A stretch of 64,000 bases of DNA, taken from a virus. A model generated the notes under the pieces. That model saw only the letters and a list, made by a program, of their open reading frames with translations, made no database searches and was not told where the DNA came from. The stretch spans positions 1 to 64,000 of IMG/VR virus record IMGVR_UViG_3300004807_000018, one strand, 5' to 3'. Made by a program: the position numbers and the translations under genes. Below are positions 56,250-64,000 of the stretch, piece by piece; within the stretch, counting starts at the first letter, position 1; each line of letters opens with the position of its first letter.

Positions 56250-56891
56250 TTATTCCTCAGTCAACTCGTCCGGGAAGCGCCTGACCTTCTGCGATACTCG
56301 TGACTTTCTATCTCCTAAATCGGCGGGCTTTTTCTTGTATTCCTTCGCACAATTGGCCAAAACAATGTACTTGTCCATAAATGTCTCGCCACCTTTCCCA
56401 GCGTCTTCCCCGTATTCCAGGATGATGTGCAGCGCCGATTTCCCCTTGTGCTGCTCCTGCGTTGTTAGCGGGATGAACTCGCCCCACTTCACGTACTTGT
56501 ACGAGTCATTCTTTAGGAGTCCCGAGTCCACAATGCCGTCAATGTGAGGCTTGAGGCATGCAATCGCGTTCTGCTCGTCATGGGGCCTAGCATGAATAGG
56601 ATTGGGCTCCTTTAGCTTTGGCAAACCGTCCCTTTTGCGCCTAGCGTTACTGGATCTGATCTGGTCAATCGAGTCTAGTCGCGCCTGCTCAAAGGGACTG
56701 TAGCCCATGAACCAGACGTGATGAATGATGCATCTGCCCTGAATCTGACCACCAGCCATGTGCGGAAGAGCAGCGACTCTCGCGAGTTCTCGGATGTCCC
56801 TAACCACCTTTTCCTTGCCTCCATGGGCACGCTTATTGACGTTGCAAGACGTCCTCCATGGAGGCAGTGGCAATTCAATAACGATCTGCAT
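56250..56891 (-). CDS. RusA-like Holliday junction resolvase
   Basis: A 213-aa protein. The N-terminus MQIVIELPLPPWRTSCNVN and the block RPHDEQNAIACLKPHIDGIVDSGLLKNDS follow the RusA pattern, where aspartates bind metal in DxDN..K..xDgL/I...DD. It would resolve branched DNA before packaging. It is longer than RusA (about 120 aa), with extra central and C-terminal segments. Typical positions for acidic residues are partly replaced (Asp-Glu-Gln-Asn), so activity is likely but unproven. Confidence 0.65.
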   Translation of the reverse strand: MQIVIELPLPPWRTSCNVNKRAHGGKEKVVRDIRELARVAALPHMAGGQIQGRCIIHHVWFMGYSPFEQARLDSIDQIRSSNARRKRDGLPKLKEPNPIHARPHDEQNAIACLKPHIDGIVDSGLLKNDSYKYVKWGEFIPLTTQEQHKGKSALHIILEYGEDAGKGGETFMDKYIVLANCAKEYKKKPADLGDRKSRVSQKVRRFPDELTEE

Positions 56892-56892
56892 T

Positions 56893-58308
56893 TCAGGGCC
56901 TCTTGTTTGAACTCGCAGTCAGCTTTCGCAGCCAATCTTGAATGAAGTCGTTCTTCTTGAATTGAAGGTTCTTGCTCTGGAACTCGACGAACATCTCGCT
57001 GTACGTGTCCCTGATCCACCTGACGCCATCCTTGTCCAGCCGGAACCGGAGGCGCAGTTCGTGAGCCATGGCACCTTCTGCAATCGCCCTAAATGCCGCG
57101 ATGAACTCGGCAGGTTTGAGGTCCTTCGGGTCTACGGAAATGAAAGGTTCGGTTTCCTCTTCCTGGATGGCCGGTTTGGGCTCGTCCTTTGGCTTTGGTT
57201 CCTCGGCTTCGGGGGCCTTCTGCTCGAGTTGTGCAGGGGATCTCAGCAGCGAGACGAGAAGCATCTCATCCTGAGCGCTGCGCACGTTTCGCCCAGATCG
57301 CAGCACGATGGCCTTCAGTTGCTTGTCAAGCAGTTTGTACTTATCCCTGGTCGCAGCCAGACTGTTTCGCATGTAGAAGTCGGCAATGGCCAGATCTGAA
57401 CCTGAAGGAGGACTCCCACTGCTATCGGTCCGAAACATCTTGATTGCACGGCCGAGTTCGGCAACCTCGATTCCGAAGTGGTCGGTCGTGGACTCCGTCT
57501 GATGTGTCTGGTGGTAGTCGAAGATCTTGCGGTACAGCTCTCTCGTTTCCTCAAGGGCTTTTGCGCCTGGCTTCGGCTTCTCCTCTGCCGGAGTGTCTGT
57601 TTCCTCTTGCTTGGGCTCTGAAGTAGAGGGTGAAACAAGGCCTAGGCTGATTGCGGTTTCAGCCAGTTCGCCCGCTAGCATCGTGTCGATCGCCGCATTG
57701 TCCGATTCTTCGGGCAACTCCTCGACCGAAATTGAGATTGCTTCGGGTGAGTCACCTACCCTGAAGTCTTTCCATGGCTCTGGCAAGTGTTGCTCACCAA
57801 CAAAGGGCATCGGTGGTACGATCGGTCGTGCCGGTGCAGTTTGACTATCCTGTCCGGCGATGCCCGCTTCTGACTCTCGGTGATTCTTCACATAGAGCGG
57901 TAGCCGGGGCCTTGGCTCATCGTGCCTTGCGCTCTTGTGCCTTCGAGGACTCTCGGCTTTTGGGCGTGCGTCGATCAGGAATGACCGCTCCCCGCAGAAT
58001 GAGACGCTAAAGTTCTCTCCTGGAACAGCTCTGCTCGCGCACACTTGCCGGAGCGCCCCGAGCAGCCCGCAGCAGGTGGCCTTAGTCCACCTTCGCACGA
58101 TGTTGTGCCCTATCTCGCCGACCGTGCAGCGGATAAAGCCAGCGTCGGCATCTTCACCGATCTCGATGAACAGTTGGCCTTTGCCTCGCTCGGGCAGAAG
58201 GACCGCGCTGAGCGAGTCGGACAAACTGACCGCGGACTTGCCGTAGGTGACTTGCAGGACGCCGGAGAGTGAGTGGACGGGCGATCCGTCGTATGGCTTA
58301 AATGACAT
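56893..58308 (-). CDS. Hypothetical protein, low-complexity Pro/Glu-rich middle
   Basis: A 471-aa protein. The N-terminal 130 residues form strands (VLQVTYGKSAVSLSDSL, GQLFIEIGEDADAGFIRCTV), the middle is a long disordered Pro/Glu region, and the C-terminal 150 are helical (KPAEFIAAFRAIAEGAMAHE). Family unknown. Upstream gene stop overlaps it by 11 nt. Confidence 0.6.
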   Translation of the reverse strand: MSFKPYDGSPVHSLSGVLQVTYGKSAVSLSDSLSAVLLPERGKGQLFIEIGEDADAGFIRCTVGEIGHNIVRRWTKATCCGLLGALRQVCASRAVPGENFSVSFCGERSFLIDARPKAESPRRHKSARHDEPRPRLPLYVKNHRESEAGIAGQDSQTAPARPIVPPMPFVGEQHLPEPWKDFRVGDSPEAISISVEELPEESDNAAIDTMLAGELAETAISLGLVSPSTSEPKQEETDTPAEEKPKPGAKALEETRELYRKIFDYHQTHQTESTTDHFGIEVAELGRAIKMFRTDSSGSPPSGSDLAIADFYMRNSLAATRDKYKLLDKQLKAIVLRSGRNVRSAQDEMLLVSLLRSPAQLEQKAPEAEEPKPKDEPKPAIQEEETEPFISVDPKDLKPAEFIAAFRAIAEGAMAHELRLRFRLDKDGVRWIRDTYSEMFVEFQSKNLQFKKNDFIQDWLRKLTASSNKRP

Positions 58309-58513
58309 TGTAGAAAACCTCCATCTGGGCTTGCTCGATTGCGGTGAGCTGTCGTAAGTGATTGCGGACGAAAAATGGGCTCACCAGGTGCGACTTTTGG
58401 TCGCGGCCGTCGAGCCACGAAAGCGTTTCGTTTGCGAGTTGCACGGGCGTCCCCTTAGGCGGGAACCTCAAATCGTCGTGAGCCAGGTGCACGATGTGCG
58501 TCAGCCGGATCAC
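58298..58513 (-). CDS. Hypothetical protein
   Basis: A 71-aa protein starting GTG inside the methyltransferase stop (GTGA), overlapping the next gene's start. Contains LRFPPKGTPVQLANETLSWL and helical ends. Function unknown. Confidence 0.6.
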   Translation of the reverse strand: MIRLTHIVHLAHDDLRFPPKGTPVQLANETLSWLDGRDQKSHLVSPFFVRNHLRQLTAIEQAQMEVFYNVI

Positions 58514-59640
58514 GCTGGAACCCCGTTGCGCTGGTGACGGGCCCACCCTATGCGCTCCCGAGCGATTTCCATGGCGATGGGATTGCTGTCGCAGCCAGCG
58601 AAATTGACCCCCTCAAGCACGGCTGCCACCCCAGTGGTTCCGCTGCCAAGGAAGGGGTCGACGATCAGTGCACCAGGGGGGGCAACGAGACGGATAAGCC
58701 AGCGCATGAGCGCGATCGGTTTCACCGTTGGCCAGGGGTTCTTGGCGCTTTCCTTCGTCCCCTCAGACTGAAAGCCGCCCATCCCACCATGGCCCCATTT
58801 CAGAAGCCTTTCCGGGAGCTGCTCGCATCCGAGGTCTCGCTCGCGCCGGGACGCCTTAGCGCAGTAAAAGAACCGCGAAGCTCCGCCAGCGTCTTCTAGT
58901 CTCAGTGATGAGCATTCCTTCTGGCCCTCGAACGGCCTGGAGGTGTTCTTGTGCTTCGCGGACGCTCGTCTTCTTGGGTTCGCGCCGGACTTCAGAACGC
59001 CCGTCTGCTCATCAAGCATCGCCGCAGCGGTCTCGTCGAGCGCCACATTAGCAGGCCACCGCCCAATGTCACTTGCCGAACCTCCACCCGTGCGAATATC
59101 GGTGACGGATCCGGTCTCGCGGGTACCTGAATGGCCTCGATCTCTGGAGCAGTTCGCGGAGTACTGCGCGTCCGACACTGGGATCCGAGCAGCGTCGATG
59201 TGCAACGCTCCACAGCCGTGACCTAGAAGGTTTTCCCGAACCGTGCCGGCGAGTGGCCGACGCGCAACGGTGATTGGCTCCCATCCAGGTTTCAACGCAG
59301 TGCCCCATCCAAGCCACCGGCCATGCTGGTTGTGCGACTTGGGATAGCCCTGCCCGTACAGCCATGTGATGTGGTCAAGAACCTCGAAACCCGCATCCTC
59401 GATCCTGCACACCTGACGGTGGAAGGTCCGGGTACCACCGAACGCGAGCAGGTAGCCGCCTGGCTTTAGGGTCTGCAGCGCTTCGGCCCAAACCTCGACG
59501 CTTGGAATCTGCGCGTCCCACTCGCTGTCCATGAACGAGAGCCCGTAAGGCGGATCGGTCACGATTGCGTGAGCCGAGTTGGGCGTCAGGGAGCTCAAAA
59601 ACGACAAGGCATCCTGGTCACGCAGAATTACATCAGGCAT
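58510..59640 (-). CDS. DNA methyltransferase with DPPY motif
   Basis: A 376-aa protein from MPDVILRDQDAL; a 12-residue extension is less likely. IVTDPPYGLSFMD has motif IV DPPY at residues 29-32, and DPFLGSGTTGVAAV (motif I) is near the C-terminus, the order of beta-class N6-adenine/N4-cytosine methyltransferases. A long Ser/Arg/Gly middle (residues about 120-290) is the target-recognition region. Overlaps the next methyltransferase by 8 nt. Confidence 0.88.
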   Translation of the reverse strand: MPDVILRDQDALSFLSSLTPNSAHAIVTDPPYGLSFMDSEWDAQIPSVEVWAEALQTLKPGGYLLAFGGTRTFHRQVCRIEDAGFEVLDHITWLYGQGYPKSHNQHGRWLGWGTALKPGWEPITVARRPLAGTVRENLLGHGCGALHIDAARIPVSDAQYSANCSRDRGHSGTRETGSVTDIRTGGGSASDIGRWPANVALDETAAAMLDEQTGVLKSGANPRRRASAKHKNTSRPFEGQKECSSLRLEDAGGASRFFYCAKASRRERDLGCEQLPERLLKWGHGGMGGFQSEGTKESAKNPWPTVKPIALMRWLIRLVAPPGALIVDPFLGSGTTGVAAVLEGVNFAGCDSNPIAMEIARERIGWARHQRNGVPA

Positions 59641-60862
59641 GCTTGGCCTCCCAGATGTCGAGGGCTGGCGTGACACGCGAGCACCTGGCCCGAATCATCT
59701 CGCAATACTGTGGATTGGCTTCGATCCCCCAGGCCTCGTGACCTAACTCGATCGCTTGCTCGAGTGTCGTTCCCGATCCCGCGAAGAGATCCAAAACCCG
59801 TCCGTGGGGGGGGGTAGTCGCCAGAATGCATGTGCGCGGGATCTCTCTCGGGAACGTCGCGAAGTGAGCGCCTTTGTAGGGGCTCGTGCTGATTTCCCAC
59901 ACCGTGCGCTTGTTGCGCGTACCGGTTGAAAAGGTGTCCTTGCGGTCTGGCCTGTGGCTTGCGTTGGTATGGCCCGGGACTAGGACATGAAGCTGCTTGC
60001 CCGACTCTCTCTTGAAGGAATCGCGAGACCGCTTGGCATAGCCGGATAGCCCCGACTTGGTTCTGAACTGCCCTTCGATGTCCAGCCCGTACTTACCGTG
60101 ATCCACGTTTCCGGGAGGTCCTCCGACAGCCTTTTCTGCGATGGCCGCGCAGTCGTAGAAGTATCTGCTCGACTTCGTCAGATGAAAAATGTATTCGTGA
60201 GCCCGGGTGCAACGATCCTTGACACTCTCAGGAAGGGGCGCAGGCTTTGCCCAAATGATGTCGTTGCGGATGATCCACCCTCGCTCATGGAGTGCAAGTG
60301 CCACTCTCCACGGAATCCCGATCAGGCTCTTCTTGGGAATGCCTTTGAGTGGCATGCGGTTAGGCTGCTGGTCAGGACCGCAATGAGCCCAACGGTCTCC
60401 TTGATGTCCACCTCCTGCATGCTTGCCAATGCGGCCGGCGCCGGTGGCATACGAGTCACCGAGATTCAGCCAGACCGATCCGTCTTTGCGCAGGACCCGC
60501 CAGACTTCGTCGAAGATGCTGACCAGATGCTCAACGTAGAGGTTTGGATGTGGCTCAAGTCCAAGACATCCGAGCCAGCCGCCGCACTTACAGCAGACTG
60601 CCGACTTACTGACTTTGCGCGTCGCGGAGTGGACGTTCTTGGTGCATCCGACCATCGACGTGCTCCCGTTCTTCGCAGGCAGCACCGTCTCTTCGAACTC
60701 ATGGGCGCAATCAGGGTCACCGCCCCAGAACGATGGCTGTATTCCATAGTTTCTGAGTCCGTAGTAAGGAGGGCTGGTCACCACGGTGTGGAAGAAGTTG
60801 TCCGGCAGGCTCTTCACCTGCTCTTGCGCAAACCCCGGAAGGATGTGGAGGCGGTCATTCAT
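59633..60862 (-). CDS. DNA methyltransferase with SPPY motif
   Basis: A 409-aa protein from MNDRLHILPGFA. VVTSPPYYGLRNYG has motif IV SPPY at residues 30-33, typical of N4-cytosine methyltransferases, and LDLFAGSGTTLEQA (motif I) is at the C-terminus. Cys-rich segments such as CCKCGGWLGC lie in the recognition region. Start overlaps the previous stop (ATGA). Confidence 0.88.
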   Translation of the reverse strand: MNDRLHILPGFAQEQVKSLPDNFFHTVVTSPPYYGLRNYGIQPSFWGGDPDCAHEFEETVLPAKNGSTSMVGCTKNVHSATRKVSKSAVCCKCGGWLGCLGLEPHPNLYVEHLVSIFDEVWRVLRKDGSVWLNLGDSYATGAGRIGKHAGGGHQGDRWAHCGPDQQPNRMPLKGIPKKSLIGIPWRVALALHERGWIIRNDIIWAKPAPLPESVKDRCTRAHEYIFHLTKSSRYFYDCAAIAEKAVGGPPGNVDHGKYGLDIEGQFRTKSGLSGYAKRSRDSFKRESGKQLHVLVPGHTNASHRPDRKDTFSTGTRNKRTVWEISTSPYKGAHFATFPREIPRTCILATTPPHGRVLDLFAGSGTTLEQAIELGHEAWGIEANPQYCEMIRARCSRVTPALDIWEAKHA

Positions 60863-61599
60863 GCCGCACCGCCAAAGTCGAAGCACATCTGCCCGTTAGT
60901 CGCCTTCGTTGGGGTCAGCGAGTCCAGCAGAGCGCTGATGTTCGAGACAATTTCTGTGATGGCCGAACGCCTGGGCGCTTGCGCCAGGCCCCAGAAAGGG
61001 TTCACCCTGGTTGCCCACGTTTCAGTGGTCAGCGCGTTGCCATGAATCACCGTGGCAGGGATGCCCCAGAGCGTCAGGTTTACGTAACACATGTCGCATG
61101 CCAGGGAGCTGATGTCTGTGCAAACCGCTCTCATGTTCAGCGGGCTGTAGCCGCGATCCACAAGTGCCTCTGCGATCGAAAGCACCATGGCTCCGGATCC
61201 GCACGCAGCCTCCTCGACGTCCAGTGGCCGGTCATCGGGGATATCTTTCACAGTGAGTTGGGCCATCACCCGGCAGATGTCCATTGGGGTGTAGAACTCA
61301 CCGCGGTGCGCGGCATCGCTCCTGGAACTCCACTCCATGTGCACCGGCCCGAGGACGTCCGTGAACGGTCTCTCCTGCATCTCGGAAATCAGTGCGCCGA
61401 GCGCGACGGCAAATTCCTGCATGTGCTCGGGCTGCCACCGCTTGGCTTCCTCGAGGTAGTCGGCTTCCCTCCGCCCCGCCGAGGCAGCGCATGCCGCGAG
61501 GTAAACGAACGCGCGAAACACTTCGTGCGAATAGCGTCCGCTCGCCGTAGCGATGCGCTCCAAGACCTTCGTTGTTGAGGGTAAGTCCTGTGGCTTCAC
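60859..61599 (-). CDS. HsdM-like N6 methylase, catalytic motif degenerate
   Basis: A 246-aa protein resembling type I methylase cores: EFYTPMDICRVMAQL and EEAACGSGAMVLSIAEAL (motif I). After the Asp-containing motif II-like CTDISSLACDMCY and HGNALTTETW there is NPFW instead of NPPY/F. The chain is short and lacks the C-terminal part of HsdM. SAM binding is likely, methylation less so. Shares short overlaps with both neighbours. Confidence 0.75.
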   Translation of the reverse strand: MKPQDLPSTTKVLERIATASGRYSHEVFRAFVYLAACAASAGRREADYLEEAKRWQPEHMQEFAVALGALISEMQERPFTDVLGPVHMEWSSRSDAAHRGEFYTPMDICRVMAQLTVKDIPDDRPLDVEEAACGSGAMVLSIAEALVDRGYSPLNMRAVCTDISSLACDMCYVNLTLWGIPATVIHGNALTTETWATRVNPFWGLAQAPRRSAITEIVSNISALLDSLTPTKATNGQMCFDFGGAA

Positions 61600-64000
61600 G
61601 CTGCGACTGCCTCCGCATCGAGCCCGAACGCTTTGGCGAGCGCGTCGTAAATTGCCTCAGATGGTCTTGCCATCATGTGGGCACAGTTGGCGCGGATCAT
61701 CGCCCGAGCTGGCCACGGGCTGACCGAGTTGCCGCACATGTGGACCTGCTCTGTCGCAGTCAGCTTTCGGCCGTCAGCACCGCGGTCAATCACGTAAGTG
61801 TCTGGGAACCCCTGGCAGCGGAAAAGCTCGCGAGGCGTGAGCATTCGCATGCGGATGTCACTCACGACGTACCTAGTCCAGCCGATCCACTTCTCGACAA
61901 ACTGGCCTTTTGTGGATCCCGGGAACCACTTTTCCAGCAGAGCAGCGACGAGGGCAGCCTTACCGTTTCCGGTGCCCGTAATCGTGGGTGACGGTAACTG
62001 GAGCGAGGCCCCGACCGAATTGCCGAAGTCACGCTGCATGAACGCACATGTCACGTTGTGCCGGGCACCATCCGCCACGATGGTGTGAAGGGGATCTTTC
62101 CCTGATGAACATGGGTTCCAGCCCGTGTTGTTGTGATGGAAGTAGACGCCAGCAAGCATCTGCTGAGATCCAGTCGTCAGAGTGCTCGATGGATCGTGCG
62201 CCAGGGCCCCTTGATGCCCTCGGCTCTCTGTCAGGATCGTGCCGAGCGGATCACGCAAGGATCGACCTTTGGCACTGTAGAAGCCACCAAAAGCGTGGTC
62301 TAGCCAGACTCCAACCACGGAATGGTTGGCCCCCTTGCCCGTGATCGTCGAAACCGGCGCTCCAAGGTGCTTGCCGTTGCCTGAATTGTCGATCGCATAC
62401 CCGCCGACGTTCGTCGCGAGGAACGATGCGACCACAGATGCATGGTCCCTCGTCGTGACTGTGGGCAATGGTCGGTCAATCCGCGCCGCTTGGGGAGTGC
62501 CATAGTACAAATCAAGGCTCATCGCCGTCAGGGCAAACCTATTCTCTGTGCTTTGGGTCCTCAGAGGCTCGCCGATCTCGCATGATCGAGGAGCGCCACC
62601 GTAGTACTGCGAAAGAAACGCTGAGGCGAGCCCTCCGCCATTGCCATCGCAGACCACCGCAGGATACGGATCACCGATCGAGCGCGTCCGCATCGCTTGC
62701 CCAGGCCTTTCCCCGTATCGAGGAATGAACCAGGACATCGACAGGGCAAGATCGTTCGATCCCGTGACCGAAGCCAGTGGACGAGCGACTTCCTTGCTTC
62801 CGTGCCCCCACCTCTTCGATCGGGCTCCGCCCTCTGAGTGAGCGGTATGGACAAAACAAGGGGACGCGATAACCGTGTCAGCCTTAGCCGTGATCGTCGC
62901 AAATGGTTCCTCAAGAGAACGTTCGGGCGACTGCCCAGCCCGCCCGCCGCAGCCCGCTGTGTAAGAGGCAGAAGCCACCGCAAAGCCATTACTCGTGGTG
63001 ACAGTGCGCAGCGGATCCGAAACGCTCCAATGGTTTGGATCTCTGCCCGTGGTCTTCGAGTTGGCCACGTTCGCGATGATCGGAGAAGCGACCGCGATTT
63101 CACCGCGGTGAGCGGAGGTGATTGTGGGGAACGGCTCGTGAGTCGCTGGGCAACGGCGCGAACCCTGATGAGTGATCGGAACAAAGAATGGAGATGCAGA
63201 TTCGAGAACGTGAATCTTTAGCCCTCGAGCTAGGCGTCCGAACGTGTTGTCAGCCAAAGGCCTGATCGGGCACTGTTTGCCGTGCTCTTTCGCCCATGCT
63301 TTCGCCTCGTCCTTCGTGGCAAACACGGAGCACATCGGGAGCGACCAGTCGATGCACTCGGCTGCAGTCCGCCAAGGCTTGAGCGCTCCGCTACGTACGG
63401 CCGCAGACTTCGGATCTCCGTGTGTGGGTTCGGGCCAAACGATCTGCTCCCCATCGCAGCGAGCGATGCAGAACCAGCGCTTTCGGATGGTTGGAGCGCC
63501 ATAGTCACAGGCCCTGAGTTCGCGCCACTCAACCTTGTATCCTTCCTGGCGCAGAGAGCGAACGAACTTCTTAAAGGTTCTGCCCGCCCGCCCCTTATGA
63601 GGTCTAAGGTTGCCGTCCTTTCCACGAAGAGGGCCCCACTTCACGATTTCCTCGACGTTTTCCATCATGATTACGCGAGGCTTGACCGTTGCGGCCCACC
63701 ACTTGACAACCCAAGCGAGCGAACGCCGACGCCTCAAGTTGTCTCGAATAGGCTTTCCGCCACGGGCTTTTGAGAAAAACGTGCAATCGGGGCTCGCCCA
63801 CAATAAGCCCACAGGACGCCCGCCGCTGGCTTCTCTTGGGCTCACCTCAAACACGTCAGCCTTGTAGTGCTCCGTGAGTGGATGGTTGGCCTGGTGCATC
63901 GCGACGGCAGACGCGTCGTGATTGACAGCTACGTCTACGGGCTGGCCAGTGGCCATTTCATAGGCCAAGCTCGACCCTCCGCCACCCGCGAAGAGCACCA
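61596..64000 (-). CDS. C5-cytosine methyltransferase with a repeat array (5' truncated)
   Basis: Over 800 aa, running off the right edge; the visible GTG at 63998 is internal to motif I (LFAGGGGSS). Catalytic SPDC near residue 69-72, motif VI ENVEE and a C-terminal QVHMCGNSVSPWPA (motif X) define a Dcm-type enzyme. Between the core and the last motifs lie about 12 units with a (D/E)Px-T(I/V)T signature, roughly 25-45 residues each, probably target recognition. The full gene begins outside the window. Confidence 0.9.
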   Translation of the reverse strand, partial: VLFAGGGGSSLAYEMATGQPVDVAVNHDASAVAMHQANHPLTEHYKADVFEVSPREASGGRPVGLLWASPDCTFFSKARGGKPIRDNLRRRRSLAWVVKWWAATVKPRVIMMENVEEIVKWGPLRGKDGNLRPHKGRAGRTFKKFVRSLRQEGYKVEWRELRACDYGAPTIRKRWFCIARCDGEQIVWPEPTHGDPKSAAVRSGALKPWRTAAECIDWSLPMCSVFATKDEAKAWAKEHGKQCPIRPLADNTFGRLARGLKIHVLESASPFFVPITHQGSRRCPATHEPFPTITSAHRGEIAVASPIIANVANSKTTGRDPNHWSVSDPLRTVTTSNGFAVASASYTAGCGGRAGQSPERSLEEPFATITAKADTVIASPCFVHTAHSEGGARSKRWGHGSKEVARPLASVTGSNDLALSMSWFIPRYGERPGQAMRTRSIGDPYPAVVCDGNGGGLASAFLSQYYGGAPRSCEIGEPLRTQSTENRFALTAMSLDLYYGTPQAARIDRPLPTVTTRDHASVVASFLATNVGGYAIDNSGNGKHLGAPVSTITGKGANHSVVGVWLDHAFGGFYSAKGRSLRDPLGTILTESRGHQGALAHDPSSTLTTGSQQMLAGVYFHHNNTGWNPCSSGKDPLHTIVADGARHNVTCAFMQRDFGNSVGASLQLPSPTITGTGNGKAALVAALLEKWFPGSTKGQFVEKWIGWTRYVVSDIRMRMLTPRELFRCQGFPDTYVIDRGADGRKLTATEQVHMCGNSVSPWPARAMIRANCAHMMARPSEAIYDALAKAFGLDAEAVAA

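Noticed and set aside
60098-61045. A 315-codon plus-strand ORF in the methyltransferase cluster
   Set aside because: Opposite two convincing methyltransferase genes; no motifs.
1-64000. Integrase, attachment sites or a lysogeny repressor
   Set aside because: None found; the antirepressor alone does not show a temperate lifestyle.
1-64000. A CRISPR array
   Set aside because: No regularly spaced repeat-spacer pattern was seen; repeats present are palindromes and iterons.

Overview
The window is a 64-kb piece of a tailed bacteriophage genome (Caudoviricetes, siphovirus-like). It is dense with coding sequence, has ATGA/TAATG/GTGA/TTGA start-stop overlaps throughout, and carries a nearly complete HK97-type head and long-tail module. 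Both ends cut through genes: a zinc-finger-like ORF on the left and a C5-cytosine methyltransferase on the right. No integrase, phage RNA polymerase, DNA polymerase or primase is visible. The host cannot be named. A lipoprotein, barrel-like C-termini and Sec-type signal peptides hint at a diderm host. Three genes with a -10 box exactly 6 nt before the start codon suggest a host that translates leaderless mRNAs.

Layout. (1) 1-7560, plus strand: early/accessory operon with a HARP-like/zinc protein, an SNF2 helicase, two GNAT acetyltransferases, an IbrA-like PAPS-reductase-family protein and an IbrB-like ParB-domain protein. (2) 7660-9330, minus: a DUF6378-type protein and a metallophosphoesterase. 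(3) 9500-20770, minus: distal tail proteins, two with signal peptides and one of 1208 aa with a sialidase-like end. (4) 20840-25366: an accessory island splitting the tail module, with a DinD/KilAC antirepressor, two paralogous 150-aa genes plus a vestige of a third, divergent leaderless promoters and a pair of covarying palindromic repeats. (5) 25363-41618, minus: tape measure, frameshifted tail chaperones, tail tube, connectors, capsid, protease-scaffold fusion, ferritin-like protein, portal, terminase, metallopeptidase. (6) 41628-47265, minus: small membrane and lipoprotein genes, a DNase II-family nuclease, holin candidates and a frameshifted DUF1906-type endolysin. (7) A tRNA with CAU anticodon at 47357-47433, minus. 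(8) 47691-52609, plus: about thirteen small unknown genes. (9) 52629-64000, minus: DnaB helicase, an initiator-like gene with iteron-like repeats inside it, a RusA-like resolvase and four DNA-methyltransferase-type genes.

Together the right arm replicates and methylates DNA, the centre builds and packages the virion and lyses the cell, and the left arm carries what looks like a DNA-metabolism, modification or counter-defence set. Assignments of conserved phage modules are firm. Functions for the small ORFs are mostly unknown. All family calls come from motif reading, not database searches.
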